This document shows, piece after piece, positions 1 through 8,653 of a stretch of DNA of 64,000 nt (within the stretch, counting starts at the first letter, position 1; each line of letters begins with the position of its first letter). A model generated the notes under the pieces. The model was given only the letters and a program-made list of their open reading frames with translations. It did not search any database and was not told the origin of the DNA. The position numbers and the translations under genes were made by a program. Location of the stretch: the NCBI RefSeq assembly GCF_017873215.1, contig NZ_JAGGKA010000004.1, forward strand, positions 1-64,000, written 5' to 3'. Origin of the DNA: Clostridium tetanomorphum. GTDB lineage: Bacteria; Bacillota; Clostridia; Clostridiales; Clostridiaceae.

Positions 1-97
1 CACATAATTCTTAAAGAACCGCCGTGTACCAGACCGGTACGCACGGTGGTGTGAGAGGTCGGGAAAATTTAATTAATTTTCCCTCCTACTCGATTCT
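1..97 (+). mobile_element. 3' end of a group II intron (domains V and VI)
   Basis: The first bases fold as the last two domains of a bacterial group II intron. Domain V is about 17-55: CCGCCGTG pairs with CACGGTGG and GTACC pairs with GGTAC around a short AGA loop. GTGAGAGGTCGG follows, then a domain VI hairpin at about 60-83 (GGGAAAATT against AATTTTCCC). The 3' tail CCTCCTACTCGAT is typical of clostridial introns, so the splice site is near 94-97. The reverse transcriptase and the other domains lie outside the window. The exact 3' end is not fixed by sequence alone. Confidence 0.72.
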
Positions 98-243
98 AAA
101 ATTTTTTTATTATATAAGTTTAAAGATTATTAATGATTTTATATACTTATTATGTATTTATAAAAAATAAAAGGTAATAATTATAAGTAAATTTAAATAC
201 ATTCTAATATGAAAAATAAAACATAATTTAAGGAAGAATTATT

Positions 244-2517
244 ATGGAGAGAAGATATATAGTAGTTAGAGGAATAGTTCAAGGTGTAGGTTTTAGACCT
301 TTTGTATATAGGGAGGCAGTTAAAAATGGACTAAAAGGATGGGTAAAGAATACATCTAAGGGAGTTTATATAGATGTTGAAGGAGATAAAAATAATATCT
401 ATAAGTTTTTACAAGAGATTAAAATTAATCCTCCACCACTTTCTCTAGTTGAAAAAATAGAAGTGAGTAGAAAAGAAGTTAAGCAATATAAAAGCTTTAA
501 TATAGAGAAAAGTAATGAAAGTAACAGTAACTCTATCACTATTATTTCACCTGATATAGCCATTTGTAAGCAGTGTGAGGAGGATATAAAAAATCCTAAT
601 AATAGAAGATATAAATATCCTTTTACAAACTGTACCAATTGTGGACCAAGATATTCTATAATAGAAAAGCTTCCTTATGATAGAGAAATGACTACTATGA
701 AAGAATTTAATATGTGTTCTTCTTGTAAAGAAGAATATAAAAATCCTTTAAATAGAAGATTTCATGCTCAACCTAATGCTTGTAAGGAGTGTGGACCAAA
801 AGTATGGCTTGCAGATTCTCATGGAAATATTATTGAAGAAAAGCAGGCCATAGAAAAATCAAAAGAGTTGTTGAAACATGGTAAAATCATAGCAGTTAAG
901 GGATTAGGAGGTTTTCATTTAGTTTGCAACGGAAAAGATGAAATAGCTATAAAAATTCTAAGAGAAAGAAAAAGAAGACCTTTTAAATCTTTAGCTCTTA
1001 TGATGAAAAACATGGATACGGTAAAGAAATATTGTGAGGTAAGTCCACTAGAAGAAACAGTATTAAATGGAATAAAGAAACCTATATTATTACTTCAAAG
1101 AAAGAATAGTCTTTTACCAAAGAACATATCGCCAGATAATAACAACCTAGGAATAATGTTACCATATACTCCTTTGCATATACTTTTATTTGATAATGAT
1201 TTAGAAGTATTGATTATGACTAGTGCTAATTCTAGTGGACTTCCTATGGTGTATAGTAATAAGGAAGCACTAGAGGGTTTAAATGAAATAGTAGATTATT
1301 TTTTATTACACGATAGAAATATATATATGCCCGTAGATGATTCCGTTGTAAAAGTTATAATGAATAAAGAATATGTAATAAGAAGTGCTAGAGGATATGC
1401 TCCAGGATATTTACATTATGAGGGAATAGAAGATACTTTAGCTTGTGGTTCGGAATTAAAAAATACTTTTGCCATATCTAAGGGGAATTCTATATTTATT
1501 AGCCCTCATATAGGAGATATGAGTAATTTTGAAGTATATAATAGTTTTAAAAAAGGTATAGAGCATTTTAAAAATATATATAATATAGCACCTAAAAGAA
1601 TATGTTTCGATATGCACCCTCACTTTATGGGGAATGTGTTAAGTAAAAGGTTTGAAGGAAGGAAAGTTCCAATTCAACATCATCATGCACATATAGTAAG
1701 TTGCATGGTGGAAAATAGAGTTAAAGATGAAGTTATAGGAGTAGCTTATGATGGTACAGGTTATGGATTAGACGGTAAAATATGGGGAAGTGAATTTTTA
1801 ATAACTTCCTTAGGAAAATTTAAAAGAGTAGGACATTTAGATTATATACCTTTACCTGGAGGACAACAGGCTATAGAGGAACCTTTCAGGATAGGATTAA
1901 GTTATATTTATAAATGTTTTGGAGAAGAATGGGGAGTATTTTTGCCTTGGAAGGATTTTAATGATAAATATTTACTTCAAAATATAATAAAAATCATTAA
2001 AAAAAATGTTAATTGCATAGAGACTTCAAGTATGGGAAGATTTTTTGATGGAGTAGCATCGCTTTTAAATTTAAAGAAAAGAATTACTTATGAAGGAGAG
2101 GCCGCCATAGCTTTAGAGAATATATGTAATCCTCAAGAAAAAGGAGTTTATAATTATGATATAGTAAATCACAAAGGGGAATTTATTATAAAAGAAGAAA
2201 AAATAATAAAAGGAATATTAAAAGATTTATTTCACAGTGTAGAAAAAGGAGTTATAGCTAAAAAATTTCATAATACTATAATAGAGCTTACTGTGGATAT
2301 GTGCAAAAAAATAAGGAATGTATATAGAATAGATAAAGTTGCTTTAAGTGGAGGAGTCTTTCAAAATAATATTTTGATTTTAGGAACGGTAAAAAAGCTT
2401 CAAGAAGAGGGGTTTAAAGTTTACACACATAGTAAAATACCTTGTAACGATGGAGGGGTGTCATTAGGACAATTGATTATAGGAAATTATAATATTTTTA
2501 AGGATAAGTTACTCTAA
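244..2517 (+). CDS. hypF: Carbamoyltransferase HypF, [NiFe]-hydrogenase maturation
   Basis: HypF uses carbamoyl phosphate and ATP to make the thiocarbamate on HypE that becomes the cyanide ligands of the [NiFe] active site. The 757-residue protein has the full family layout. An acylphosphatase domain (about 1-90) carries GIVQGVGFRPF. Two CxxC zinc-finger pairs lie at about 108-185. A YrdC-like domain (about 200-385) contains KRRPFKSLALMMK. A Kae1-like C-terminal domain contains HHHAHIVSCMVEN, AYDGTGYGLDG and LSGGVFQNN. The ATG at 244 follows AAGGAAG. No other hyp or hydrogenase gene lies in the window, so its substrates are encoded elsewhere or upstream of the intron. Identification is secure. 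Confidence 0.96.
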   Translation: MERRYIVVRGIVQGVGFRPFVYREAVKNGLKGWVKNTSKGVYIDVEGDKNNIYKFLQEIKINPPPLSLVEKIEVSRKEVKQYKSFNIEKSNESNSNSITIISPDIAICKQCEEDIKNPNNRRYKYPFTNCTNCGPRYSIIEKLPYDREMTTMKEFNMCSSCKEEYKNPLNRRFHAQPNACKECGPKVWLADSHGNIIEEKQAIEKSKELLKHGKIIAVKGLGGFHLVCNGKDEIAIKILRERKRRPFKSLALMMKNMDTVKKYCEVSPLEETVLNGIKKPILLLQRKNSLLPKNISPDNNNLGIMLPYTPLHILLFDNDLEVLIMTSANSSGLPMVYSNKEALEGLNEIVDYFLLHDRNIYMPVDDSVVKVIMNKEYVIRSARGYAPGYLHYEGIEDTLACGSELKNTFAISKGNSIFISPHIGDMSNFEVYNSFKKGIEHFKNIYNIAPKRICFDMHPHFMGNVLSKRFEGRKVPIQHHHAHIVSCMVENRVKDEVIGVAYDGTGYGLDGKIWGSEFLITSLGKFKRVGHLDYIPLPGGQQAIEEPFRIGLSYIYKCFGEEWGVFLPWKDFNDKYLLQNIIKIIKKNVNCIETSSMGRFFDGVASLLNLKKRITYEGEAAIALENICNPQEKGVYNYDIVNHKGEFIIKEEKIIKGILKDLFHSVEKGVIAKKFHNTIIELTVDMCKKIRNVYRIDKVALSGGVFQNNILILGTVKKLQEEGFKVYTHSKIPCNDGGVSLGQLIIGNYNIFKDKLL

Positions 2518-2567
2518 GCTTCAGCTAGATAATGTATTTTATATAAGGTTGTTTTAGCTGAAGCTTA
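2515..2567. repeat. Hairpin with TCAG/CTGA arms (family member 1)
   Basis: Perfect 12-bp arms TAAGCTTCAGCT and AGCTGAAGCTTA surround a loop that contains GTATTTTATATAAG. The left arm includes the hypF stop codon. No T-run follows, so it is not a classical intrinsic terminator. Hairpins with the same TCAG/CTGA core recur at 9996, 10871, 22061, 38219 and 46680. The loop motif GTATTTTATATAAG also occurs in the 10871 copy. Confidence 0.6.
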
Positions 2568-2578
2568 AAATAACCTCA

Positions 2579-2737
2579 TTAATTTTCTTCATAAAAGGTT
2601 ATCATATTTTTAATAACTTCAAGCCTTGCTTGAACTTCAGGATAATCCATATAATTATCACCAAATTGATATTTAAAGCTTTCCTTTAATTCTTCTAATT
2701 CTTCTTTTAATAGAGCTACTTTTACATCTTTATCCAA
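2579..2737 (-). CDS. Small uncharacterised protein (52 aa)
   Basis: A 52-codon frame reads from a TTG at 2737, preceded by GAGGTGATT at good spacing, to TAA at 2579. The product begins MDKDVKVALLKEELEELKE. It is acidic, probably helical, and ends ITFYEEN. It resembles the short DUF-type or Spo0E-like helical proteins of clostridia in size and charge only, and it lacks the SQELD motif of Spo0E. It is convergent with hypF. I do not recognise a function. The ribosome site and clean codon use support a real gene. Confidence 0.5.
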   Translation of the reverse strand: MDKDVKVALLKEELEELKESFKYQFGDNYMDYPEVQARLEVIKNMITFYEEN

Positions 2738-2886
2738 ATAAATCACCTCGTTTTATTCTTCTTTATTTATTATCTCATAAAATCTTTAATAAATTAATAA
2801 TTCACTTAAAAATAAATATAATTTCACAATTAAGTATTTTTAGTATAAAATTGATAATGTATAATTAAGAGAAGAAGGTGATTTTC

Positions 2887-3684
2887 TTGGAAATGAAAGA
2901 GATATTATTAAATGTAAAACAATGGGTTCTAGAGGTTGGTAAAATACAATTAGAAAAATTCAATGAGGATATTAAATATTCTAGTAAAAGTACTAAAATA
3001 GATATGGTAACGGAAGTGGATATTCTTTCAGAAAAGATTATTATAGAAAAAATAAAAGAAAACTATCCAAATCATTCAGTAATATCTGAAGAAAAGGGAG
3101 AAATGAGTTTAGAAAGTTCTTATACTTGGATTATAGATCCATTAGATGGAACTAATAATTATCTACATAAATTTCCTATATTTTGTATATCAATAGCCTT
3201 AAAGCACTTAGAAGAAACTGTTTTAGGTGTGGTATATGTTCCTAAACTTAATGAAATGTTCTATGCAATAAAAGGAAAAGGTGCATTTTTAAATGAAAAT
3301 AAGATAGAAGTAGGAAATAAAGAAGAACTCCAAAGCTGTATACTTACTACAGGATTTCCTTATGATAAGAAAATATCTACGCATAATAATGTAAATTTAT
3401 TTGATAATATAGTAAAGGATATACAGGGAATTAGAAGAACGGGAAGTGCTGCTTTTGATCTTTGTTCTGTAGCTTGTGGAAGAATAGATGGATATTGGGA
3501 GCTTAAATTAGGACCTTGGGATTTAGCAGCTGGAGAACTTATAGTAAAAGAAGCTGGCGGAAATATACTTACTTCAAAAATAAGAAAAGAGAATGGGGAA
3601 GAAGGAATAAATGTTATTGCAGGTAATGGAGAAGTAGTGAAATTAGTTTACAATAAAATTAATGAAGTATATAAATATTTTTAA
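2887..3684 (+). CDS. Inositol monophosphatase family phosphatase (SuhB-like)
   Basis: This is a Mg-dependent sugar-phosphate phosphatase of the IMPase/FBPase fold. It acts on inositol-1-phosphate or a related substrate such as fructose bisphosphate or PAP. Diagnostic motifs are DMVTEVDILSE, EEKGE, WIIDPLDGTNNYLH (metal-binding aspartates) and GPWDLAAGELIVKEAGG near the C terminus. An in-frame GTG lies at 2878, but it sits inside the ribosome site AAGAAGGTG, so I start at TTG 2887. The same AAGGTGATTTT-TTG arrangement recurs in this window. The gene is followed closely by the sulfoxide reductase gene (17-nt gap), a likely two-gene unit. The exact substrate cannot be told from sequence. Confidence 0.9.
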   Translation: MEMKEILLNVKQWVLEVGKIQLEKFNEDIKYSSKSTKIDMVTEVDILSEKIIIEKIKENYPNHSVISEEKGEMSLESSYTWIIDPLDGTNNYLHKFPIFCISIALKHLEETVLGVVYVPKLNEMFYAIKGKGAFLNENKIEVGNKEELQSCILTTGFPYDKKISTHNNVNLFDNIVKDIQGIRRTGSAAFDLCSVACGRIDGYWELKLGPWDLAAGELIVKEAGGNILTSKIRKENGEEGINVIAGNGEVVKLVYNKINEVYKYF

Positions 3685-3701
3685 GTTTAGGGGGATATAA
3701 T

Positions 3702-4205
3702 ATGTTTGATATAAGTGTATTTGAAGGATTAAATGAGGAAGAAAAATATGAAAATATGGTTACTATGTTAGAAGGATTAATAAGTGATGAAAAAGACATA
3801 ATAACCAATCTAAGTAATACATGTTCATTAATAAAAGCTTTAGTAGATAGAACTAATTGGGTAGGATTTTATATAATGAAAAAAGGAGAGTTGGTACTAG
3901 GACCATTTCAAGGATTGCCAGCTTGTAATAGGATAAAAGTTGGAAGTGGAGTTTGTGGCACTTCAGTAAGTGAAAAAAAGGTAATGAGAATAGAGGATGT
4001 ACATAGTTTTAAAGGACATATAGCTTGTGATGCTTCATCTAACTCAGAATTGGTTATTCCTATTATAAAAGACGATAAAGTATATGGTGTTCTAGATTTA
4101 GATAGTCCTTATCAAGGAAGATTTACAGAAAAGGAAGAAAAATATTTAAAACAATGTATGGATATATTAAATAAATATACAAATTGGAGACAAATAAGTT
4201 ATTAA
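3702..4205 (+). CDS. Free methionine-(R)-sulfoxide reductase (GAF-domain fRMsr)
   Basis: The enzyme reduces free L-methionine-(R)-sulfoxide, repairing oxidised methionine in the cytoplasm. The 167-residue protein is a single GAF domain with NWVGFYI near the middle. The three family cysteines are in PACNRI, SGVCGT and HIACDASSNSE, and PIIKDDKVYGVLDLDSP follows. The start ATG follows GGGGG. It lies just behind the inositol-phosphatase-like gene and before a strong terminator at 4236. It fits with the methionine-centred metabolism elsewhere in the window, although it is not linked to those operons. Confidence 0.9.
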   Translation: MFDISVFEGLNEEEKYENMVTMLEGLISDEKDIITNLSNTCSLIKALVDRTNWVGFYIMKKGELVLGPFQGLPACNRIKVGSGVCGTSVSEKKVMRIEDVHSFKGHIACDASSNSELVIPIIKDDKVYGVLDLDSPYQGRFTEKEEKYLKQCMDILNKYTNWRQISY

Positions 4206-4235
4206 ATTTAATATTAAAGTTACATTTAGTTACAT

Positions 4236-4281
4236 AAGGATTTAAGATTTTAAAGAGTTAGAAATCTTAAATCCTTTTATA
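4236..4281 (+). terminator. Intrinsic terminator
   Basis: A 15-bp stem (AAGGATTTAAGATTT with its complement at 4262-4276) is followed by TTATATTTTT. It ends the unit 2887-4205. Confidence 0.8.
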
Positions 4282-4383
4282 TTTTTATATTGGATTGAAC
4301 ATAATAGATATATGCAAAAAGAACTTAGTAAAGATTATATTTTGGCTACATAATTTAATAAATCATAGGAAAGGAGAAAGATA

Positions 4384-5286
4384 GTGATGAAACAGGTATA
4401 TAGTAAAGATATAAAATCCGGGTTAAATGTAAAGTCAAGTTTTATGATAATGAAGAAACTTTATAGAGATGATAATGGAAATACTATTTGTTATTTAGGT
4501 GACAATACAGGAGATATTAAAGCTTTAGTTCCAGATAATGAAGATAGGCTCAGTGTAGGAGATGTAATAGAAGTAGAAGGTAAAATGGCGGCATTTTTTG
4601 AAATAGGATCTTTTAAAAAAATAGAAGAGGTTAATATAGAGGATTACTTACCAACGGTGAAAAGACCTATAGAAGAGATAATGGAGGAAATTGATAAAAT
4701 TTCAAAGGAAGAGTTTAAGAGTAAAGAAATAATAACTTTAGATAAATATTTCTTTGGAAATAAGGATTTTGTAGAGAAGTTTAAAAAGTGTATAGGAGGA
4801 GTAAGCCAACATCATAATTATAGAGGTGGATTAGCAGAACATACTCTAGATGTTATGTATTTAACTAAAATTTTTGCCTATAGATATGACTGTAGAAACA
4901 AGGAAATAGCCATACTTGGAGCAAAACTCCATGATATGGGAAAAATATATGAGTATTTTGTAGATGGACCATTTTCTTATACATTAAAAGGAGAAATGGA
5001 AGGACATATTGTTATAGGAGTAACTATGCTTGAAGAAGCTTTTGGAGCTGATATGGATGTTTACAATGAAGAGTTTAAAGAAAGAATGAAGGGATGCATA
5101 GTACAACATCATGGAAAGATGGAATATGGGTCACCTAAGCAGCCAAACACAGAAGAAGCTTATATAGTTCATTATGCAGATTATGTAGATGCTACTTTGA
5201 ATAAGATATCTCAGATAAAAGCAGGACTTACACCGGGCACCTGGTCTAACTATGAAAGAAGAATAGAAGGAAAAATTTATTATTAG
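4384..5286 (+). CDS. yhaM: YhaM-type 3'-5' exoribonuclease (OB fold + HD domain)
   Basis: YhaM-family enzymes degrade single-stranded RNA, and also DNA, from the 3' end. The N-terminal 90 residues look like an OB-fold nucleic-acid-binding domain (CYLGDNTGDIKALVP, GDVIEVEGKM). An HD phosphohydrolase domain follows with HHNYRGGLAEHT, AKLHDMGKIYEY and QHHGKMEYGSP. The 300-residue length fits the family. GGAG at 4373 serves either GTG 4384 or ATG 4387; the choice changes one residue. It is a single gene preceded by a terminator. Confidence 0.88.
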   Translation: MMKQVYSKDIKSGLNVKSSFMIMKKLYRDDNGNTICYLGDNTGDIKALVPDNEDRLSVGDVIEVEGKMAAFFEIGSFKKIEEVNIEDYLPTVKRPIEEIMEEIDKISKEEFKSKEIITLDKYFFGNKDFVEKFKKCIGGVSQHHNYRGGLAEHTLDVMYLTKIFAYRYDCRNKEIAILGAKLHDMGKIYEYFVDGPFSYTLKGEMEGHIVIGVTMLEEAFGADMDVYNEEFKERMKGCIVQHHGKMEYGSPKQPNTEEAYIVHYADYVDATLNKISQIKAGLTPGTWSNYERRIEGKIYY

Positions 5287-5337
5287 TTGACAGTGTAACA
5301 AATTATAAGTAATTTTTAATATAACAGAATATAGAGA

Positions 5338-5420
5338 ACAGAGTACAGATAAGGAAAAAATTCTTTGCTAACATTATTGTTTTTGAAAATATGTTCTGTG
5401 CTTTGTTATCTGTAATCTGT
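5338..5420. repeat. Imperfect inverted repeat between yhaM and the HNH gene
   Basis: Arms of 15 bases (ACAGAGTACAGATAA at 5338-5352, complement of 5406-5420) match at 14 of 15 positions across a 53-base loop. It lies between convergent genes. It could be a weak bidirectional terminator or a degenerate repeat element. Confidence 0.4.
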
Positions 5421-5426
5421 AATTGA

Positions 5427-5840
5427 TTAAAGATGTATTATTTTAAATACTCTATTATTTTTTACATAAAATCTCTTTTCTAAACTTTGGAATATGAAAT
5501 AATCTGTTAGCCCTTCTAGCTTAGTTACTTTTACAAGATCTGATTTAAGATCTTTTTGAGAAACTTTTAAACCACTTCCTAATATATAATTATCATCTAC
5601 AGCTTTTAAAAATAGCTGCAATATAGTTTCTTCATAATTTTCAGGGATTCTATTTCCTTTTAATTTATTACAAAATTTGCAGCAGGTAACTAAATTAAAA
5701 ATGTCTGTAGTACCTTTTTTGCTTTTAGGAAGAAAATGATCTAAGGTTATATTATTATATTTTAAATTTTTTCCACAATAGTAACATTTACCGTTATCTC
5801 GAGTATATATATAATATTTATTTTTATTAGGTATATTCAT
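5427..5840 (-). CDS. HNH endonuclease family protein
   Basis: A compact HNH nuclease. Zinc ligands come from CYYCGK and CCKFCNKLKG, and the catalytic region is TLDHFLPKSKKGT followed by DIFNLVTCC. These motifs fill residues 18-75. The C-terminal half (about 80-137) matches nothing I know. The start ATG at 5840 has only a distant AGGAT, yet homologues begin with the same NIPNKxxYYIYTRD stretch, so the start is likely right. The window shows no associated methylase, intein or intron, so its role (housekeeping repair, restriction or selfish) is open. Confidence 0.85.
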   Translation of the reverse strand: MNIPNKNKYYIYTRDNGKCYYCGKNLKYNNITLDHFLPKSKKGTTDIFNLVTCCKFCNKLKGNRIPENYEETILQLFLKAVDDNYILGSGLKVSQKDLKSDLVKVTKLEGLTDYFIFQSLEKRFYVKNNRVFKIIHL

Positions 5841-6000
5841 AGAATATCACAGATCCTTTCAATAATATTATAACCTTAATAAAATAAAAACTATATCTAA
5901 AATTTAAATTATCTTAATATTTCGCAAAAGGCGCTATAATGATTTTTTTAATGTATAATATACTATGTTGTAATTTAATCGAAAAAAAGGAGAATTTGTC

Positions 6001-6618
6001 GTGGAAATAAATAACTTTGTTTTACCAAAAAATACATTGGGTAGCAGATTTAAGTACGGCGTAAGATTCATTCCAGAGAGGACTTTAAATAGATATTTAG
6101 ATTATATGTTGTTTGTTGCAAAGAATGACTTTAAGGGACAAGAAGTGTACAATTTATGTTTTAAAAGAAGTAATGAATTCAATAACTTTGTTTTTACACA
6201 AAATAAATTTACACATTATATTAATTTCTTAAAAAAGGTATATTTTAATGTAAAAAACTCTTTAGATATAGAAGAAGAATTCTTAGTTAAGGAAGGACAA
6301 AAAATAGTTATTTCTTCTTTAAATGAGAATTACCTAAAAATTTGTTCTATTAAAGAGAATAAGATTTCTAATTCTAGAGTATTTTTTGTACTTTCAAAAG
6401 AAGAAATAGGGGAATACTTAATAGCATTAAATGCTTTTTATAGAGAAAGAAGAATAGTAGAAGAGTTAAATAAAACTACAACTGGATTTTTGAGAAAGAT
6501 AGAAAAAGATAAGCTTTATTTAAATGCTTTATATATACTTATAAACGAAGCATTAGATAGTAGAAATGAAAATATGTTTAAAATTTTATCAAAAGAAATT
6601 AAAAGATTTACAAATTAA
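6001..6618 (+). CDS. Uncharacterised protein (205 aa)
   Basis: I do not recognise this gene. It starts at GTG 6001 behind AAAGGAGAATTT and ends just before a strong terminator, so it is a single-gene unit. The protein is charged and lysine-rich, without a signal peptide or membrane segment. It has regions such as RFIPERTLNRYLDYMLFVAK and a helical C terminus (LNALYILINEALDSRNENMFKIL). It appears cytoplasmic. Codon use matches its neighbours. Confidence 0.7.
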   Translation: MEINNFVLPKNTLGSRFKYGVRFIPERTLNRYLDYMLFVAKNDFKGQEVYNLCFKRSNEFNNFVFTQNKFTHYINFLKKVYFNVKNSLDIEEEFLVKEGQKIVISSLNENYLKICSIKENKISNSRVFFVLSKEEIGEYLIALNAFYRERRIVEELNKTTTGFLRKIEKDKLYLNALYILINEALDSRNENMFKILSKEIKRFTN

Positions 6619-6626
6619 AGAGTTTA

Positions 6627-6654
6627 AAAAGCGTGGAATGATTTCCACGCTTTT
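6627..6654. terminator. Bidirectional intrinsic terminator
   Basis: AAAAGCGTGGAA and its complement TTCCACGCTTTT around a 4-base loop give a 12-bp stem. It has A-run and T-run sides and lies between the convergent 6001-6618 gene and the chemotaxis receptor. Confidence 0.88.
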
Positions 6655-6670
6655 ATATATGAAATATTTG

Positions 6671-8383
6671 TTATATTTTAAACTGTTTTATAGAATCATT
6701 TAATTTAGTAGTTATAGTTAATTGTTTTTCTGCAATTGAAACTATTTTATTCATGTTAACTGAAGTTTCATTTATGCTTTCTAGTATATTATTTGAACTG
6801 TTATTACTGTTGTTTAGTGACTGCGAAATATTTTGTACAACTGTAGATACTTCATCTATAGTTGCATTAATCTCTTCAGACATGGCAGCAATATTTTGAG
6901 ACATTTCATTTAAGAACTTAGCATCTTTTTCATATTTATTTCCTGTATCAACTAATAAATCATAATCTTTTTTAATATTATTATTGATAAATTCTATAAC
7001 TTCATGAGAATTATCTGATAAGTTTTTAAATGCCAACTCTACTTTTTCAACGATATTTTGTATATTGGAAACATTTTTATTAGATTGTTCTGCAAGTTTT
7101 TTTATTTCATTAGCTACCACAGCAAATCCTTTTCCATACTCTCCAGCTTTTGCTGCCTCTATAGTTGCATTTAATGAAAGAAGATTAGTTTGTTCGGCAA
7201 TGGTTGCTATAGCATCTGCCATTATTTTTATTTCTTTAACTACTTGCCCATCTTCTATTGCTTTAATTATATTTTTTTCTTTTTCTTCACACAATTTATT
7301 AGTTGAAGTTTTTGATAAATTACCTTTAGCTTTCAGTTCTTCTGATTTCTCTTTTATATTGATAGACTCATTACTTCCTTCAATAGCTCGTTTTGAAAGT
7401 TCAGTAGTTCCAGCGTTAACTTCTTCAATAGATGCTGTAATTTCTTCAGTAGTAGCATTAACTTCGGAAAGTTCTTCAACTATAGTTTGAGTAGATTTAT
7501 CTATATTTTTTATTTTAGTATTTATATTTTCTATACTTTTAAGCAGCTGTTCACTCTCTATACTACTTTCATTAGATTGTTCAATTATAGCTTGTACTAA
7601 ATTTTTCATATTACTTTGAGCTAAATGAAGCTCTTTGCTTAATTCACCTAATTCATCATTAGACTTTAAGTCAATATTATAAGTTAAATCTCCATTACCA
7701 ATGGCTTTTGCAAAGTTTAATCCTTCTTTTAATGAATTAGAAATATATTTTGATATTATTATTGATAGTACTATTGATACTAATAATCCCAAAATCATAA
7801 TGAAGATCATTGTAATTATCATTTTTCTATATAATTGATTATTTGTATCATTAAATTGTTTAGCCATAGTAGTATTTTTATCTATTAAATTATTTAAGGA
7901 TACAAGTATTTTTTCTCTGGATTTTCTCATTTCAGGCCAATAATTTTCAGCATCAGAAAACTTTTTTAATTTTATTAATTGAATTGTTTTAGCTTGAGCT
8001 TCCCTATATATTGCAAGATCTTCTTTAAATTTATCCCATATTCTCATTGCTTCAGGAGATAAAGGATATTTATCATATTTATTTATTAATTGATTATTGG
8101 TAAGTTTTAATTTCTCAATATTGTTAATTCTACTTTGAATTTCTTCTTCGGTGTTTATGAAAATTGATGCTTGTAGCTCAGCTCGTGCATCTAATATATT
8201 TTCCCTTATTAAGTGTAGATCATCTATACTTTTTAAATTATACATATACATAGTAGAAGCGTTTTTATTTATAGTTTTTATGCTAATTAATCCAGTAAAT
8301 CCAACCATTATAATAATTACTGTCATAAAGAGAAATGACAGTATAAGTTTTGTTTTTATTCTTAAATTCTTAATGAATTTCAT
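6671..8383 (-). CDS. Methyl-accepting chemotaxis protein
   Basis: A transmembrane chemoreceptor that feeds the CheA/CheW signalling array. Residues 10-32 form TM1. A helical extracytoplasmic sensor of the 4HB_MCP type spans about 35-185, TM2 lies at about 187-212, and a HAMP domain follows to about 265. The C-terminal signalling hairpin carries [20 protein letters not shown] and [17 protein letters not shown]. An in-frame ATG nine bases upstream abuts the GGAG, so the ATG at 8383 (MKFIKNLRI) is the better start. No che genes are adjacent. The ligand cannot be predicted. Confidence 0.93.
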   Translation of the reverse strand: MKFIKNLRIKTKLILSFLFMTVIIIMVGFTGLISIKTINKNASTMYMYNLKSIDDLHLIRENILDARAELQASIFINTEEEIQSRINNIEKLKLTNNQLINKYDKYPLSPEAMRIWDKFKEDLAIYREAQAKTIQLIKLKKFSDAENYWPEMRKSREKILVSLNNLIDKNTTMAKQFNDTNNQLYRKMIITMIFIMILGLLVSIVLSIIISKYISNSLKEGLNFAKAIGNGDLTYNIDLKSNDELGELSKELHLAQSNMKNLVQAIIEQSNESSIESEQLLKSIENINTKIKNIDKSTQTIVEELSEVNATTEEITASIEEVNAGTTELSKRAIEGSNESINIKEKSEELKAKGNLSKTSTNKLCEEKEKNIIKAIEDGQVVKEIKIMADAIATIAEQTNLLSLNATIEAAKAGEYGKGFAVVANEIKKLAEQSNKNVSNIQNIVEKVELAFKNLSDNSHEVIEFINNNIKKDYDLLVDTGNKYEKDAKFLNEMSQNIAAMSEEINATIDEVSTVVQNISQSLNNSNNSSNNILESINETSVNMNKIVSIAEKQLTITTKLNDSIKQFKI

Positions 8384-8520
8384 ATTAATCATCTCCTATA
8401 TTCTTAATATATAATATTAAAAACATATTAGGGTGGTTCTGAATTATTAAATTAAAATAAGTTATAAAATTTATTAAAATACTTTTATATAGTGAATTTT
8501 ATTGTAAAATATGATATAAT

Positions 8521-8545
8521 ATTCAATTGAATGTATTAAATACAT
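8521..8545. promoter_or_regulatory. Two overlapping palindromes in a 270-bp divergent intergenic region
   Basis: Between the receptor gene and the next plus-strand gene lie ATTCAATTGAAT (8521-8532) and ATGTATTAAATACAT (8531-8545), both perfect palindromes. They could be operator sites for a dimeric regulator. In such AT-rich DNA short palindromes also arise by chance. Confidence 0.3.
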
Positions 8546-8587
8546 ATGATTGGAAATGATAATTTTTATTTTAAAAAATTATAAAAC

Positions 8588-8620
8588 GCCCCCTTATATT
8601 AGAAATAGTATAGGGGGGGC
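8588..8620 (+). terminator. G/C-rich hairpin ahead of 8654
   Basis: GCCCCCTTATA and TATAGGGGGGGC form a strong stem followed by TTTATT. No plus-strand gene ends just upstream. It is therefore either a terminator for a short untranslated RNA or an attenuator in the leader of the gene at 8654. Confidence 0.6.
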
Positions 8621-8653
8621 TTTATTAATTTAATTAAAATGGAGGGATTTTTA

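Noticed and set aside
7065-7490. Plus-strand open frame of 141 codons inside the chemotaxis receptor
   Set aside because: It is antisense to the conserved signalling hairpin, has no ribosome site, and its composition is that of a shadow frame.
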